A stretch of 64,000 nt of DNA, taken from positions 21,230,501 to 21,294,500 of the forward strand of contig NC_092568.1 in NCBI RefSeq assembly GCF_037975245.1. The letters are read 5' to 3'. The position numbers and the translations under genes were made by a program. Shown here one piece after another: positions 1-10,857 of this stretch (its first letter is position 1; the number at the start of each line of letters is the position of its first letter). The notes beneath the pieces are model-generated. The model searched no databases. It was not told the DNA's origin and was given only the letters and a program-made list of their open reading frames with translations. This DNA comes from Apostichopus japonicus (Eukaryota > Echinodermata > Holothuroidea > Aspidochirotida > Stichopodidae).

Positions 1-1454
1 GACTTAAGATGACTCAACTAAACTCAACTAAAAGACTGAGTGCTAACAATACTTCAGCATTGGTCCATGTCACACATCAAAGTAACGTCATCTACACTGC
101 CCCAAAAACAAACTTTTACACCCTGTCTCCCTCCCTCCCCTTACCCCTCCCCCCCCCAACATCAGACAACCTTAAATTATATGCCACATTTTCTTCAAGT
201 TAGTGTTAGACCAATTTGGTGAGCTTTCAATTTAACAGCATTTTAAGTTCCAAATATTGAAATGCATCTACTAACCTTTAAATTAAGCAGAACCCACCAA
301 TGGTCTTGTAGCTTACAGCTTCTCCACCTTCAGTGTACCCATTCTCATCTAACAGTAGCAGCCTCTCTGAACTTCAAACAACAACAAAACATAAACAAGA
401 AAAAGACAAAGACAAAGAAAATTGACATTACGAATCATTCACATATAAATACATTCTGCCAAAACTAACAGAAAACAATGACTTTTTTTACATTTGCTGA
501 TATTTATTATGTGATATCTCAGTTTAAACTCGGAAGATCGCAGCAGTGAAAGAAAGGGATGGGTTGCGAGGGGTAATTAGGTCAGGAAGTATGAGATGTG
601 TGGCGATTGAAAAGAGCATCCCTTTTACCTGAAACTGTCCACCATAAAAACCACTTGGCAAAACAAAAATTGTTGTGGTGCTGTTGGTTTGAAACAGAAG
701 TGGCTTACTCATTGGGTAAATGGCATTACAATACAAAGAAGAAATTAGCATATTTACAATACAAAGAAATTAGCATATTTCCCAATCTCATTGCATCGGA
801 TTTCTTTTTAAGAGTTTTTTTTTTATACAAGTTTATACTATTTTCAAGTTAATGAGGAGGGTCTTGGTCGGGTAGGTGGGGGGGGGTGGTTGTGACGGAA
901 CATTAAAACAATGAAAAGCTAGTATCTGAGAGATTATGAGTTCAAACCTGACCAGCTAAACGTGGTTTTCCATTTGAGGGGAATCTAAAATCTTGTATGA
1001 GTCACAAAATTTGTAAGCCAACGTGATGTATAAATAACTGTTTTACTAAAGCCATTCAGCTTTCCTGACATGCATTAATAACCACCTTCTTAAATGGATT
1101 ATTTACTGTTTTCCATTGGGTATTTAAGTTATAATTAATGAAGCCAAATGATTTTTCATTCTGTTCTGTCGGTGTCTTTACCTTTTTTCATATTATATTT
1201 ATTATAGCACACAAAGAGAAAAATTGCTAGTTTTTTCAGTTCAGTTAAACTTAAGTTCTTTGAGAACTTTGAATTTGAGAAAATTTCTACATTTGCATTT
1301 GTACAACATCCATGCAAAAAAAACAAAAAACCAAAAAAACCAGAAAGTCAACAGACTTAGTGATTTCTTGCCAAACTTTGTATGTGGACATTCAAATGTA
1401 ACACTGCCAAAAAAAAAACAAAAAAAAAAAATTTTTTTAAGGGGTTGACCATTA
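1..1454. other. AT-rich intergenic DNA, no gene seen
   Basis: Open frames here are short, of low complexity, and carry no recognisable motif. The stretch contains pyrimidine-rich tracts near 130-155, a G run near 880 and A-rich runs near 1315-1430. I see no promoter, RNA gene or transposon end that I can support. Confidence 0.5.
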
Positions 1455-1960
1455 AATGAAAACAAGTGATCAGCTGGGTTCTTGCACTAAAAGAGACCTA
1501 AGCATCTATTAGAAGACCTCTGTTGACTCAAACGACCTCTGACCTTCACAGAAAAGGTTAAAGATGCATTTATAAGATATGATGTGTTTTGAAAGATATA
1601 GAGAATGAGGCATTGCTTACTGTCGACCTCAAGAGCCCTTTTACTTCCACCAGTTTCAACATGAGAATTTACAAACTTACCAAGAAGAACTTACTACTAA
1701 GCACTTTTGGTTTGGTTCTGGAACTATCATGTTTGCAAAATATTTACGTTGTGCTCTCCTTTGACCTTCAAATGACTTTATGATTTCCACCAATTTCTGC
1801 CATACTCACAAAAGAGAATGCACACGACCAAGAATGAAGTTCATTCATATGTTGCGTTTCATCCCGCTACAAATAAAATATATGCAGAACATGCTCTCAT
1901 TGATTCAGCTCAGTTTTACTGTGGTTTATAATTCTTGCAAAAGATCTTTTGAAATTTCTT
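1455..1960 (+). repeat. Degenerate tandem repeat, GACCTCAAATGACC type, cluster 1
   Basis: Three loosely related units begin near 1515, 1620 and 1755. Each carries a diverged version of a core reading roughly TGACCTCAAATGACCTTTGACCTTCAC, followed by a diverged 'caccaattt' or 'caaga' segment and an 'actcacaaaagag' type block. The same core recurs in a second cluster at 2960-3700. Spacing is about 105-140 bp. The frames are not open across units, so this is repeat DNA rather than an exon array. Unit boundaries are approximate. Confidence 0.5.
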
Positions 1961-2085
1961 CTGAGTACAACAGCCTGTACTCCTAGTAATCTGAGTCATA
2001 TCAGAATCATATTTGGGCAAATATTAGGACAATATCTGTCACTAAATGTACTTGTAATACAACAAGCACTAATGACAGCCACTGT

Positions 2086-2460
2086 CAGTGGCGGAGCGTT
2101 CATACAGTCGGGGGGGGGGGGGCGGATGCCCCCCCTGACGGGCTCAAATGGACTGCTGGCGCACTTTTCAGCTTTTTACCACTTTTACATATTCACGATT
2201 GTTGACTTTTTTTATTGCGCTCTCATCTACCTATTGATATTTGTCACATTTTGTTGTCAATGACACCTATTTATTCTTCGTTTATCTGCAAATTAGCAAG
2301 GTCAGGAAAGGGTCAATTCCGGCGATCTAGGGAGCATCTTTACTCAAAAAATCCTGTATGCTCTGCGCCAACCTGTGGTGGCGCTCCGCTTAGATAGCAT
2401 CGAAAGCGCCCCTACAGACCATTCTCGCCCCCCTGACCAATACCCCTAGCTCCGCCACTG
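2086..2460. mobile_element. 375-bp non-autonomous TIR DNA transposon (hAT-like end)
   Basis: The element opens with CAGTGGCGGAGC (2086-2097) and closes with its exact reverse complement GCTCCGCCACTG (2449-2460). The terminal inverted repeats are therefore at least 12 bp and continue less perfectly through G-rich and C-rich subterminal stretches. No transposase coding is visible, so it is a MITE-like deletion derivative. CAGTGGCG ends are common in hAT-like elements of animals, but I could not find a convincing 8-bp target-site duplication, so the superfamily is inferred. Confidence 0.75.
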
Positions 2461-2959
2461 TGTAATGGGTTAAGGTTAAGTGTCCTGTGTCAAAATAAAT
2501 CCCCAAGGCCTTTAATATTGAGAATTCAGGGCTGTTTAGGATATTGTGCAGTAATATCTGACTAAACTTAGATACAAATGACATATATTAAATAGCAGCT
2601 TAAACATGTACCAATTAAGTATGGTATGAGCATGGATGTATACCAAGATAGTGAGAGTGATGAAATATTACCCTGACATGGTGTAATCTTTCAGGAATTA
2701 CTAATTAGGTTCTTCAAAATACAAATCATTCTCAATTTCATAACAACAGTATCAATTAAGCTCTGACCAATTATGTGCTTTTCGGTACACCATGTTGTTG
2801 CGCAATATGTCATGCTGAAACCAAAAGCTGATTATACTGACCACATCCCTTACTAAGAAGAAAGGTTTGCAGGGATTGAATGCTACTAGCCTTACAAACA
2901 TCCATTGATTTGAAGCAAATTAGAAATCTCAACTTGAAAAACAAAATTATTCAGCGACA

Positions 2960-3700
2960 GTGCTATTAAGGTTTTTACACTTTTGCCCCTGCTGAGCTCA
3001 AATGACCTTTGACCTTCACAAGAATTACTGGGCTCTTGTACTCATAATAGGAAAGGCATATGATGCCAATGTGATATCTGATGGAACTGCCTATCTTATG
3101 ATGTCATATTTAAAATTTCCAGAGTGTAACCTCTGCAGAACCAACATGACCTGTATCCTCCACCAAAAACAATAGGGTTCCAGTATTCATTATAGAGAAA
3201 CCATAGCCATACATACCAGTTTCTGCAGTTTTCTATTTGGAAATATGGTATGACATATTTTGCCACCTGGTATAAACCTTAAAGGAACTCTGAAGTACAT
3301 CAAATTGTGTACATATTAGGTTATCATATCATGCAGATATGAGCTCCTTTTGTGTTCTGGTTCTGTAGATATAGAGATATCATGTTTACAAGATTGTCAG
3401 ACTTTTTTCCCTCTGTTGACCTCAAATGACCTTTGACATTCATAAAAAATACACTACTGATCTTCTACTCACCAAGCACAAGCTACACACCAAGTTTGAA
3501 CTTCCTACAACATCCACTTTTTGACATATTGTGTGAACAATGTTTTCAGACTTTGACCCATGCTGACCTCAAATGAGATTTCACCTATACCAATAACAAT
3601 CCCAAACCAGTTCTATCTAAGGGAAACCTACATACCAAATATGAAATGTACCCCAGTTATCCTTCTGAAGTTAGAGCATTTAGGAGCAAGTGTCACATAC
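2960..3700 (+). repeat. Degenerate ~140-bp tandem repeat, cluster 2
   Basis: Units starting near 3000, 3140, 3410 and 3550 share the order 'TGACCTCAAATGACCTTTGA', 'ccaaaaacaatagggttc', 'actcat..atag', 'acataccaa.t.tgaa', then 'gatatc.tgtttacaag'. Spacing is about 140 bp, or a multiple of it where one unit is too diverged to see. Copy-to-copy divergence is high, so this is an old array or the repetitive interior of a larger element. It ends beside a short (CA)n run at 3712-3727. Confidence 0.6.
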
Positions 3701-4093
3701 ACGCATACATACGCACACACACACACGCATAGATCCCTTCTGCCTTCAGCAAGGAATCAAAGAAAGGAAAAATAGCATATAAGCAGTAGAAAAACTGAAC
3801 TGCTGAGCCGGTGAAATGAGAAACGTGAATGGAATATCCATCGAGAAAGGCTAAAATGAACTCTACACACACGTGACAAACAGGAAACTATGAAGCCATA
3901 GACAATACCAAGAACTTTCGTTTAGGATCAAGTGAAATGTAATACAGGATGTGGCAGGAAATATGCCTAATAATATAGGCTTCGTGTAAGTCAAGAAGTA
4001 CAGTTAATGGTACCGCCGAAAATAAAAGAAGAAAAAAAACGAAAAAAAAACCGAAAAGAACATGAGTTATTCTATACTAGATCGTGAATCATA

Positions 4094-4160
4094 AAACTCA
4101 AAGACGCCTTCCAAAAAATTAAAGACGCCTTCAATAAACTCAAAGACGCCTTCCAAAGTG
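4094..4160 (+). repeat. 21-bp minisatellite, three units
   Basis: AAAGACGCCTTC recurs at 4100, 4121 and 4142, giving an exact 21-bp period. Because 21 is a multiple of three, one frame stays open across all units and reads as the lysine-rich heptads KLKDAFQ, KIKDAFN and KLKDAFQ. Stop codons lie two codons upstream and about 30 nt downstream, so no real gene is indicated. Confidence 0.7.
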
Positions 4161-7100
4161 CTGACGTACGATTCATGATAGGGTGAATGAGCTGCCCACC
4201 ACTCGGGAAGTGACCTCAATTCAAATGTGAAAGTTGCATAAGACTATATAGAGATAGAGTGCAATGCGGGCACTAATAGCAGTTATGTAGTCATGTGTGT
4301 CATGGTATCAGGATCTCATGACAGAACGTCAAATGAATCACACAATATCAAGAGATTCACACTAACAGCTTAAATTCTCAGAAAGAGAAAAGGGATGGGC
4401 GGGGGGGGGGGGGAACGTGGGCCACGGAATCGACTATTTAAAGATCATTCAGCACAACTATTTCTGTGTGTTTTAACCTTTTTTGGCAACCATTACCTAA
4501 AGCTTGCTCTACACTCACTGGCACAGTACTCACGATATGACTACCTCTCTGTAAAATCCATCTTAGAAGACTGGTTGGAAAAATTGTATCATTTTGTTTT
4601 CTCATTTGTTAATGTATAAATAGGAGTTACAGCAGTGGAAAATCTCCAATTGCAGTTTTATTCCTTTAATTTCACACATGTGACAAAGAACAAACAGGCC
4701 TGCACAGGCAATGAGTCTACTTTTAGTTTCTACAATAATATTATTATTTCTGTAAATGGTAGTGGCATTAACCCCCCCCAAACCCCCCCACCTTGACTTG
4801 TACATTTCCAATACAACAGGCAGAGTTAATGGTCTTCATACAGCTTATTGAGGAAGTGCATTGTGATCCAAACCCATACGAATACTTGGATGTGTGAATG
4901 AGGTGGCCTTAGGTTAAGGAACTTTCAGGAACCAATTTCACAGACCTATCTTTGTATTCAACAATGTGAGTGCAATACAGAGTTGTTTCAAATATAAAGG
5001 AACAATTATATCTTGAAAAACAAACTGTTAAAGATATTGAATCAAAAAAACAAGAAATTATCGGTTAGCTCAATTATTGACCTTTACAGATTTTATAATA
5101 CTACTAACTATTTGTTCAGTTGGTGGCACCTTGTTGGCTTTTCCAAAATTCCCAGGAAAAGGAAGGGAAAAAAAGGTGTAGTACAGTTTAACCAATAAAC
5201 ACATGATACAAAAAAAAACAACATATTATTACTATGAATTGCGATTTCCTATTAGTTGAGTAGGAAAGTCATATATTCATCAGCGCTTATTCAAACCATA
5301 GAGCTATAAACAGAGCTCCATGTTCAAACCTACATGTATTATGATCTATATTTGGAACACTGAATGTATCAGCAATTTCTGAAGGAAAATATCTAGGCAT
5401 AGTTTTTGTTTGGGTTTGAAATTTGATATTGGTATCCAGTGGCGACTGGAACCACAGGCCACTCTCTGTGAAAATTATCGGGCCCCCGTTGAAGGGCCTT
5501 TCAGTGGAGATTGGGAAAGGGGGCATCGACTTTTTAACAAGGGTCATGTGGTAATTTCTAGTCTATCAACTATCACACAGCAACAACATAATAAGTACGA
5601 TCTCTCTCTGCTGCTTACTTTCGGGTTTTAAAAAAAAATATGATCATTGTCCGAGAGTGTGTTATTTATTGCTTGGATGTTATTATGCATTTAAATTTAA
5701 CTTTTTAGTGAATATTTTCTGGGATCTGAGCGAGCCGTTCGGCAATTTCTGTTCCATTCTATTTCGTATTATTCTAGCCTCCAGCACCTTACTTATTTTC
5801 ACCATTGGTTTATACAGTTATAAACCATCCATCATCAATGTTACAAAGGATATCCCAAACTTGTCAGGTTCCCCCCACACCCCCCCTTTTTTTGGGGTAT
5901 TTTTCATGAGCCTGGCTCTGCAAGACCTTTTGTATTACCCTAGCTAGCCTACTCTGCATGACTACCAGGGACTGGATAATTACCTTCCACTGGTATCACC
6001 AGAAGCCATCACTTATCATTGTACTTTTTTTTGGAATCCGGTTTGAAGTAGCATATGGTTTTGTAAACTTTGGTTATGAGTAATGTTCAAATTTATTGTA
6101 TATTTGTGTATTCTGGTTGACATGATTCGGCACAATTAGGATCTTGACTTCCTGAAGGTCATATATCGTAATCCATCCTACACACAAACATCACATGTAT
6201 CCTATGTAGGGTTATTAAACTTATTCCAAGTACACTGTTTCACTGTCATGGGGGCGCAGAACACAGGCCTCTTTCAGACTAATTCAGATTGATCAGTAAA
6301 ATTCCTGGGAAACGTTGACACGAAAAAAAACAGAAAAACATCATTAACTGCTTTTTTTTTCGCAAGAAGTTCTCAGACAGTGTTATAGTTTTCATTCCAT
6401 AAAACCGTTAAATTGCTATCTATTGTTACGGATCATATCCAGGTACCTGTTTTCAACCTTCCAAACCATATGGGAGAGTCAAAACATAGTTCCTCAAAAG
6501 TAACTGAGGACTGATCAATATTTGATCTTCAGCTCCTTACAACCACTCATGTCAAAACAGTCAAAACTGCAAATATTTGAACTAGACAAAGAAGGATAGA
6601 CATAAAGCCTCACCTTTATAGCATAACAAACTGAAAAAAAATTAATGCCTGGTTGATAAAAGGATAAATAATAAAATTTAAAAAAAAAAGAAGGTGGGAG
6701 GGGGGGAATTGAGAGAAACTCATGAGTCATGTTTGCGTTCGAGGGTGTTGCAGATTTAATGAGGTGTCCTCAAACAATTGGCTGGAACAGGCTTTGTTGA
6801 CTTGTAAAATGTCCTGGGATTCACTTAAACTTTAAAAAATATTTACTTGGTAAATAAATTCCCTATAATATTCCCTTCAAGGTACAACAAAGTTGGCATG
6901 AAAACCCCTAACTATCAAAGTAGTGTATAATTCTGTCTTATAAACAGTCAGTAAAATATGGAAACATGACAAGTGGCGGGCACAAAGAAAATGTCTGTCT
7001 AGAATGGGATCTTGTCCTTCGTAGGTGACTTTCCCTACATAACCATTTCTTTCCTGGGGGGGTGGGGTGTGGGGGAGAGGGGAGGGGCAGTGAGTGGCCA

Positions 7101-8655
7101 CGATACCTTGAATACCAGAGATCAAATTCAATTTTCATTCCATACAACCCAGAAAAGGCAGCAGGAAGTGTTTGCATCCCTGAGGTCACTATAAAATTAA
7201 AATCCTGTTGAAGTCAGTTTTTCGGTAAATTCATTTTACTTATATAATTACAAACTTACCCAATTGAAGCTGGATCAGACGTTCGGAGACACCAACAGTC
7301 CTTTAGTCAACAGACCAATCACGGTCGTCAAACATTCTTTACTGGTATCCACAAATTCAGCGGGCTGAAATTGACAGAATAGGTGGTTCCAAAAAGTGCT
7401 TTGAATTCGAGCTTTACCCTACATGATAGGGATGTACCCAATCTCAAATCTGGCAGCCGGAATTCTGGCCGGATTTGAGGTGACTCTTTACAGTTAGCCT
7501 AGAGTAGGTTTCTAATAATATGTATTTATGCAAATGTGTAAAGTCAAAGGAAGATCTCTTTGTTAAACATCACTCATTGAATAACATGCATGAATAGAAA
7601 AAAGAAAAGAGTTAGTTTTGTAAACTTTTTCATGCACACCATCACAAACCCCCATCTCCTATTACCCTCCACCCTCCACCCCCACCCCCCCTGCCCACAT
7701 CCCTCTTTATTGTAAAGGAACTGTTGAATTATGTCAAATTTTATAAATCTGTCCTGAATTACAGGCAGACTGTTTTACTGGATCCAGCAAATCGGTCCCC
7801 TTCCTTTTAAGAATTTGGTAAAATGGAAGGTGCTTAGAAGTAAAATGGTGCTATATGGTGGTAACGTTAGAATCATTGTTGAAGAATTTTCTTCTGCTTA
7901 CGGTTGTACCCCATATATATTTTATAATTATGTACTGTTCACTAGGATTTTTGTAACATTGTATCTACCAGAGGGGGGAGGGGGGCTGTTCCCCCAATTC
8001 TTTTTGGGGGAAGCGGGATAAGGATCCCCAAAAGTATAAGTGTTTGTACCCCTGTTTACCATAGATCATTATGGCAGCATTACTTCTCAGAGACATTGAA
8101 AGCCAACTTGCAGCCCAGGGACAAAATATGTCACCAGACTCCCTTTGGGTTCTATGAAAATAAGAAACAATGATATTTATCCGACATATTTAGCTGGGCA
8201 CTCTTCATATTTCAATTTTGGCTGGCCTTTGGGAACCTAGCATCCTTATCCTTCCTCTTATCCTGCCTGCATCAGGAGGTAGTAGATCAAAGAGGTTGAC
8301 GATTGCTTACCGTTGTTTGGTTTTAGTCTTTCTGGTGGACATATGGAGATGGGATGGAGTGAAGACTCGCGGCTGGAGGACAATAGAAATGAACTTTCGT
8401 AGTAAACAACATAGAAGCTGGCCTATCTGTCATCTCTTAAGACCACCTTACTGAAAACAACAATACAAGTGTACCATACAGTCTAAACAATGAACCCTTG
8501 TTTTGATACCTTATTCATTAGATCACCAGTCTTGACTCATTAGGGAAGTAATAATTAGGTGGACCTAACCAAGAAACTGCTGACATAAATTTCCTGGTGC
8601 CTTCCAACATAAACTCATACTACAGAAATTTGGTGTGTTAGCCGGTTGAAACCTG
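4161..8655. other. Intergenic DNA, no gene seen
   Basis: This is 4.5 kb of AT-rich sequence with scattered G or C runs (4401-4413, about 4770-4790, 7055-7085, about 7670-7690, 7972-7985). A single hAT-like end, CAGTGGCGACTGG, lies near 5438 without a visible partner. No frame shows recognisable protein features. Confidence 0.5.
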
Positions 8656-8688
8656 TTCGAGCTCTTTAACGAGCTCCTTCAGGACAGG
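8656..8688 (-). repeat. Short dispersed repeat with GAGCTC hairpin, copy 1
   Basis: The segment TTCGAGCTCTTTAACGAGCTC followed by CTTCAGGACAG recurs on the opposite strand at 44287-44318, where it reads CTGTCCTGAAGGAGCTC and continues to AGAGCTCGAA. Two GAGCTC palindromes separated by a few bases can fold into a hairpin. A T run follows at 8691-8699. The full extent of the element is unknown. Confidence 0.6.
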
Positions 8689-8731
8689 AATTTTTTTTTA
8701 ATAAGGACAATAAACATATACAATAAACAGT

Positions 8732-8947
8732 GGAGTGTTAGCTCAGTGGTTAACGCCGGTGCCTTCCAATCATAAGGTCCCCGGTTCGAGCTACTCCAAC
8801 ATTAATGTATGTCGTCCAGTTACAGAGTTGTTGACAATTGACAATTCATAATCATGGACGTTAAATATGAATCTAAGAGACTGACTTCGGTCAGCTTGTG
8901 GCTTTGATAAGCCAATGAGGCTTCTTCGCGAGGTCCTGCTTGCAGGA

Positions 8948-8951
<4 letters not shown>
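8732..8951 (+). mobile_element. tRNA-derived SINE, family 1, plus copy
   Basis: The 5' head (about 8732-8803) is a class I tRNA-like domain. It has an A-box-like TTAGCTCAGTGG at 8738-8749 and a B-box-like GGTTCGAGCT at 8783-8792, and its ends (GGAGTG and CTACTCC) can pair as an acceptor stem. These are the internal RNA polymerase III promoter parts of tRNA-derived SINEs. The body runs to TGCAGGAGGA near 8950 and is followed by an (AT)n tail. The same head and body occur in reverse at 16183-16404, which shows a dispersed family rather than a tRNA gene. Confidence 0.9.

Positions 8952-8979
<28 letters not shown>
8951..8979. repeat. (AT)n microsatellite tail of SINE
   Basis: An uninterrupted TA dinucleotide run directly abuts the 3' end of the SINE family 1 copy. 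It probably grew from the retroposon tail. The minus copy at 16183 lacks it. Confidence 0.85.
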
Positions 8980-8983
<4 letters not shown>

Positions 8984-10570
8984 TGGTGTGACAGAGATAG
9001 CACTGCCAGGAGGAGTTGAAACATGAGCATTACAACACAAGGACTGAGGTGGAAAGAAAAATAGCAGAAACAGTTGGATGGAGGAAGGCGACATGGGAAA
9101 TGTCTTAGGGTTCCTTCCCTTCCCCCTTTTTTTTTCCCCACTTTTTTCCACTGAAATTTTGTCATGTGAACATACGTTTATATAGTGGTTGTACGATATG
9201 TAAATGACTGTCGTACCAGCAAGGCCTATATTTCTGAAGTTATTATCACAAACAATTGGTTGGTTTTTTTTAGGGTGTTAGTGGGGCGAGGCCATGACAA
9301 TTTACTACACCTCGAACTAGAAACCTTTGATCAGCATTAACCCCTGCAGCTGAACACAAATTATATAGTTCTAACTGCATGAGCAAGAAATAATTCATAG
9401 TGGAGTTGAGGAGGGTGGGAGGGACGGAAGGAAGGAATGGTGGACCCTTGATGCCCATCACTCCTACATTTATTCCGACTGGTGTGTCATATATGGCCAT
9501 CAGAAATCTTTGCTTTGACTTATAGCAGTACCTTACAGAATCACTGGAGGAAATTACCAAACAATCATAGTTGAGAGTTTACCAAAACTTGTTTTTGTGT
9601 TAATATAATTGATGTTGTTTTCAAAACAAATCTCAACTCCCTGCAATGCAGATGAAAGGTACATAGTGTGTTTTCAAAGGTAATTTAATTACCTATGTAT
9701 ATGCTGTATTGTTTCGCCTGATACAAATAAGCCATATATAGCCCTCACTAATTAGGCGTATTATCTTTCTACGAGCTTCCCATTGAAGTGGAAATAACAG
9801 GAAATACCCTATTAGTAAGAGGTAAAATAAATGCCACAGAGAGTTCACATCACTCTAGGAGGATCACCACGACAACTGAAGTTCTGCGGGACAGAGTTTA
9901 GTATACTGCAGGAACTCAAAATATAGCTTTCAAAAAAACAATATAGCAAACAACATAACAGACAATGAAATGGAAATTAGCGAAGTCTGGACCACTGAGT
10001 GGTGACAATTAAGAAAGACAGTTAAGAAAGGGTCAGGGAGGGGAGGGGGAGGGGATGGGAAGGGGGAGGGGATGGGGTAGGGGTGGGACTCTGAGGTAAT
10101 GATGGCTCAAGTTTCATGTTGGGAAGTGGCAAAATGACAATTTTCCATTCGAGTTGTTCATTTTAAAATAAACAGAGAATTCTGTGGGTGGGGTATTCAG
10201 TTGGGTATTAAGCCGATCAAAACCAGGAGTATGGTACCTAATAACAAGTAACATTTCAGTTTTGACAATTGTTGACATTTGCACTTTACTTCACACCACG
10301 ATCGATCATGACCTATCCCTCTAAGGTTGAGGCGGAATCGCCATCAGATATTTTCCTGACTTGAGTCACGAGGAAATACTTTGCAAACATTTTGGAGTCG
10401 CTTCACTTTTAAGAGTCAGTGACTAGAGCTAGTATTCGTTACATGAACTCATGCTTTGAGCAATCGTAAAACTTGCATCTTCTATCTCACAAAATGCTGA
10501 GAGGGATAAGTTTCTTGAGTTTTAAGGTACATAGAATGAATATTACATATCTGTACTCTTATAATAATAA
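8980..10570. other. Intergenic DNA with a G-rich tract
   Basis: No gene is recognisable. A G-rich block at about 10027-10088 consists of G3-G5 runs separated by one to three A or T bases on the + strand. It has more than enough G runs to form intramolecular quadruplexes. Confidence 0.5.
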
Positions 10571-10857
10571 GCATTTATCTTTACAACGCACTAAACGACC
10601 ACAAATGTGGGAGACGCCCGCAAGGGCTTATGGATTACAACTTACACGTCGGGTGGCTTCCAATTCAACATTTTAACTCAAATTTGGAATCTTTCCAATT
10701 TAGAAAGTCATTTCAGATGGGAAAACTGTAGATTGCACTTTGATGAAAAACCCACCTTACTATGACCTGGTCTGGTATTGAACCCGGAACCTCCCGATTG
10801 CTAAGCCTTATTGCTTCAAATACCATCGCCTTTATCCACTCGGCCACAGCACCGGTG
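10571..10857 (-). mobile_element. tRNA(Leu/Ser)-like SINE, family 2, minus copy
   Basis: Read on the minus strand, the element begins near 10857 with a head like the copy at 14691. It carries the A-box-like GCCGAGTGGATAAAGGC and a B-box-like GGTTCAATACC, with a long variable region typical of class II tRNAs (Leu or Ser). The body includes the shared segments 'AAGGTGGGTTTTTCATC', 'CCACCCGACGTGTAAG' and 'ATCCATAAGCCCTT'. It ends near 10571 with 'GTTGTAAAGATAAATGC'. Divergence from the plus copy is moderate. Confidence 0.88.

Noticed and set aside
5438-5545. Complete TIR transposon starting CAGTGGCGACTGG
   Set aside because: No matching inverted end could be found nearby, so only a possible single end is noted.
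8732-8803. Functional tRNA gene
   Set aside because: A- and B-box-like motifs are present, but the same head with a shared non-tRNA body recurs at 16183-16404, so it is a SINE head.
8791-9165. 124-codon minus-strand frame
   Set aside because: It runs antisense through a SINE and an (AT)n microsatellite, giving an IYIYIY run. No protein features.
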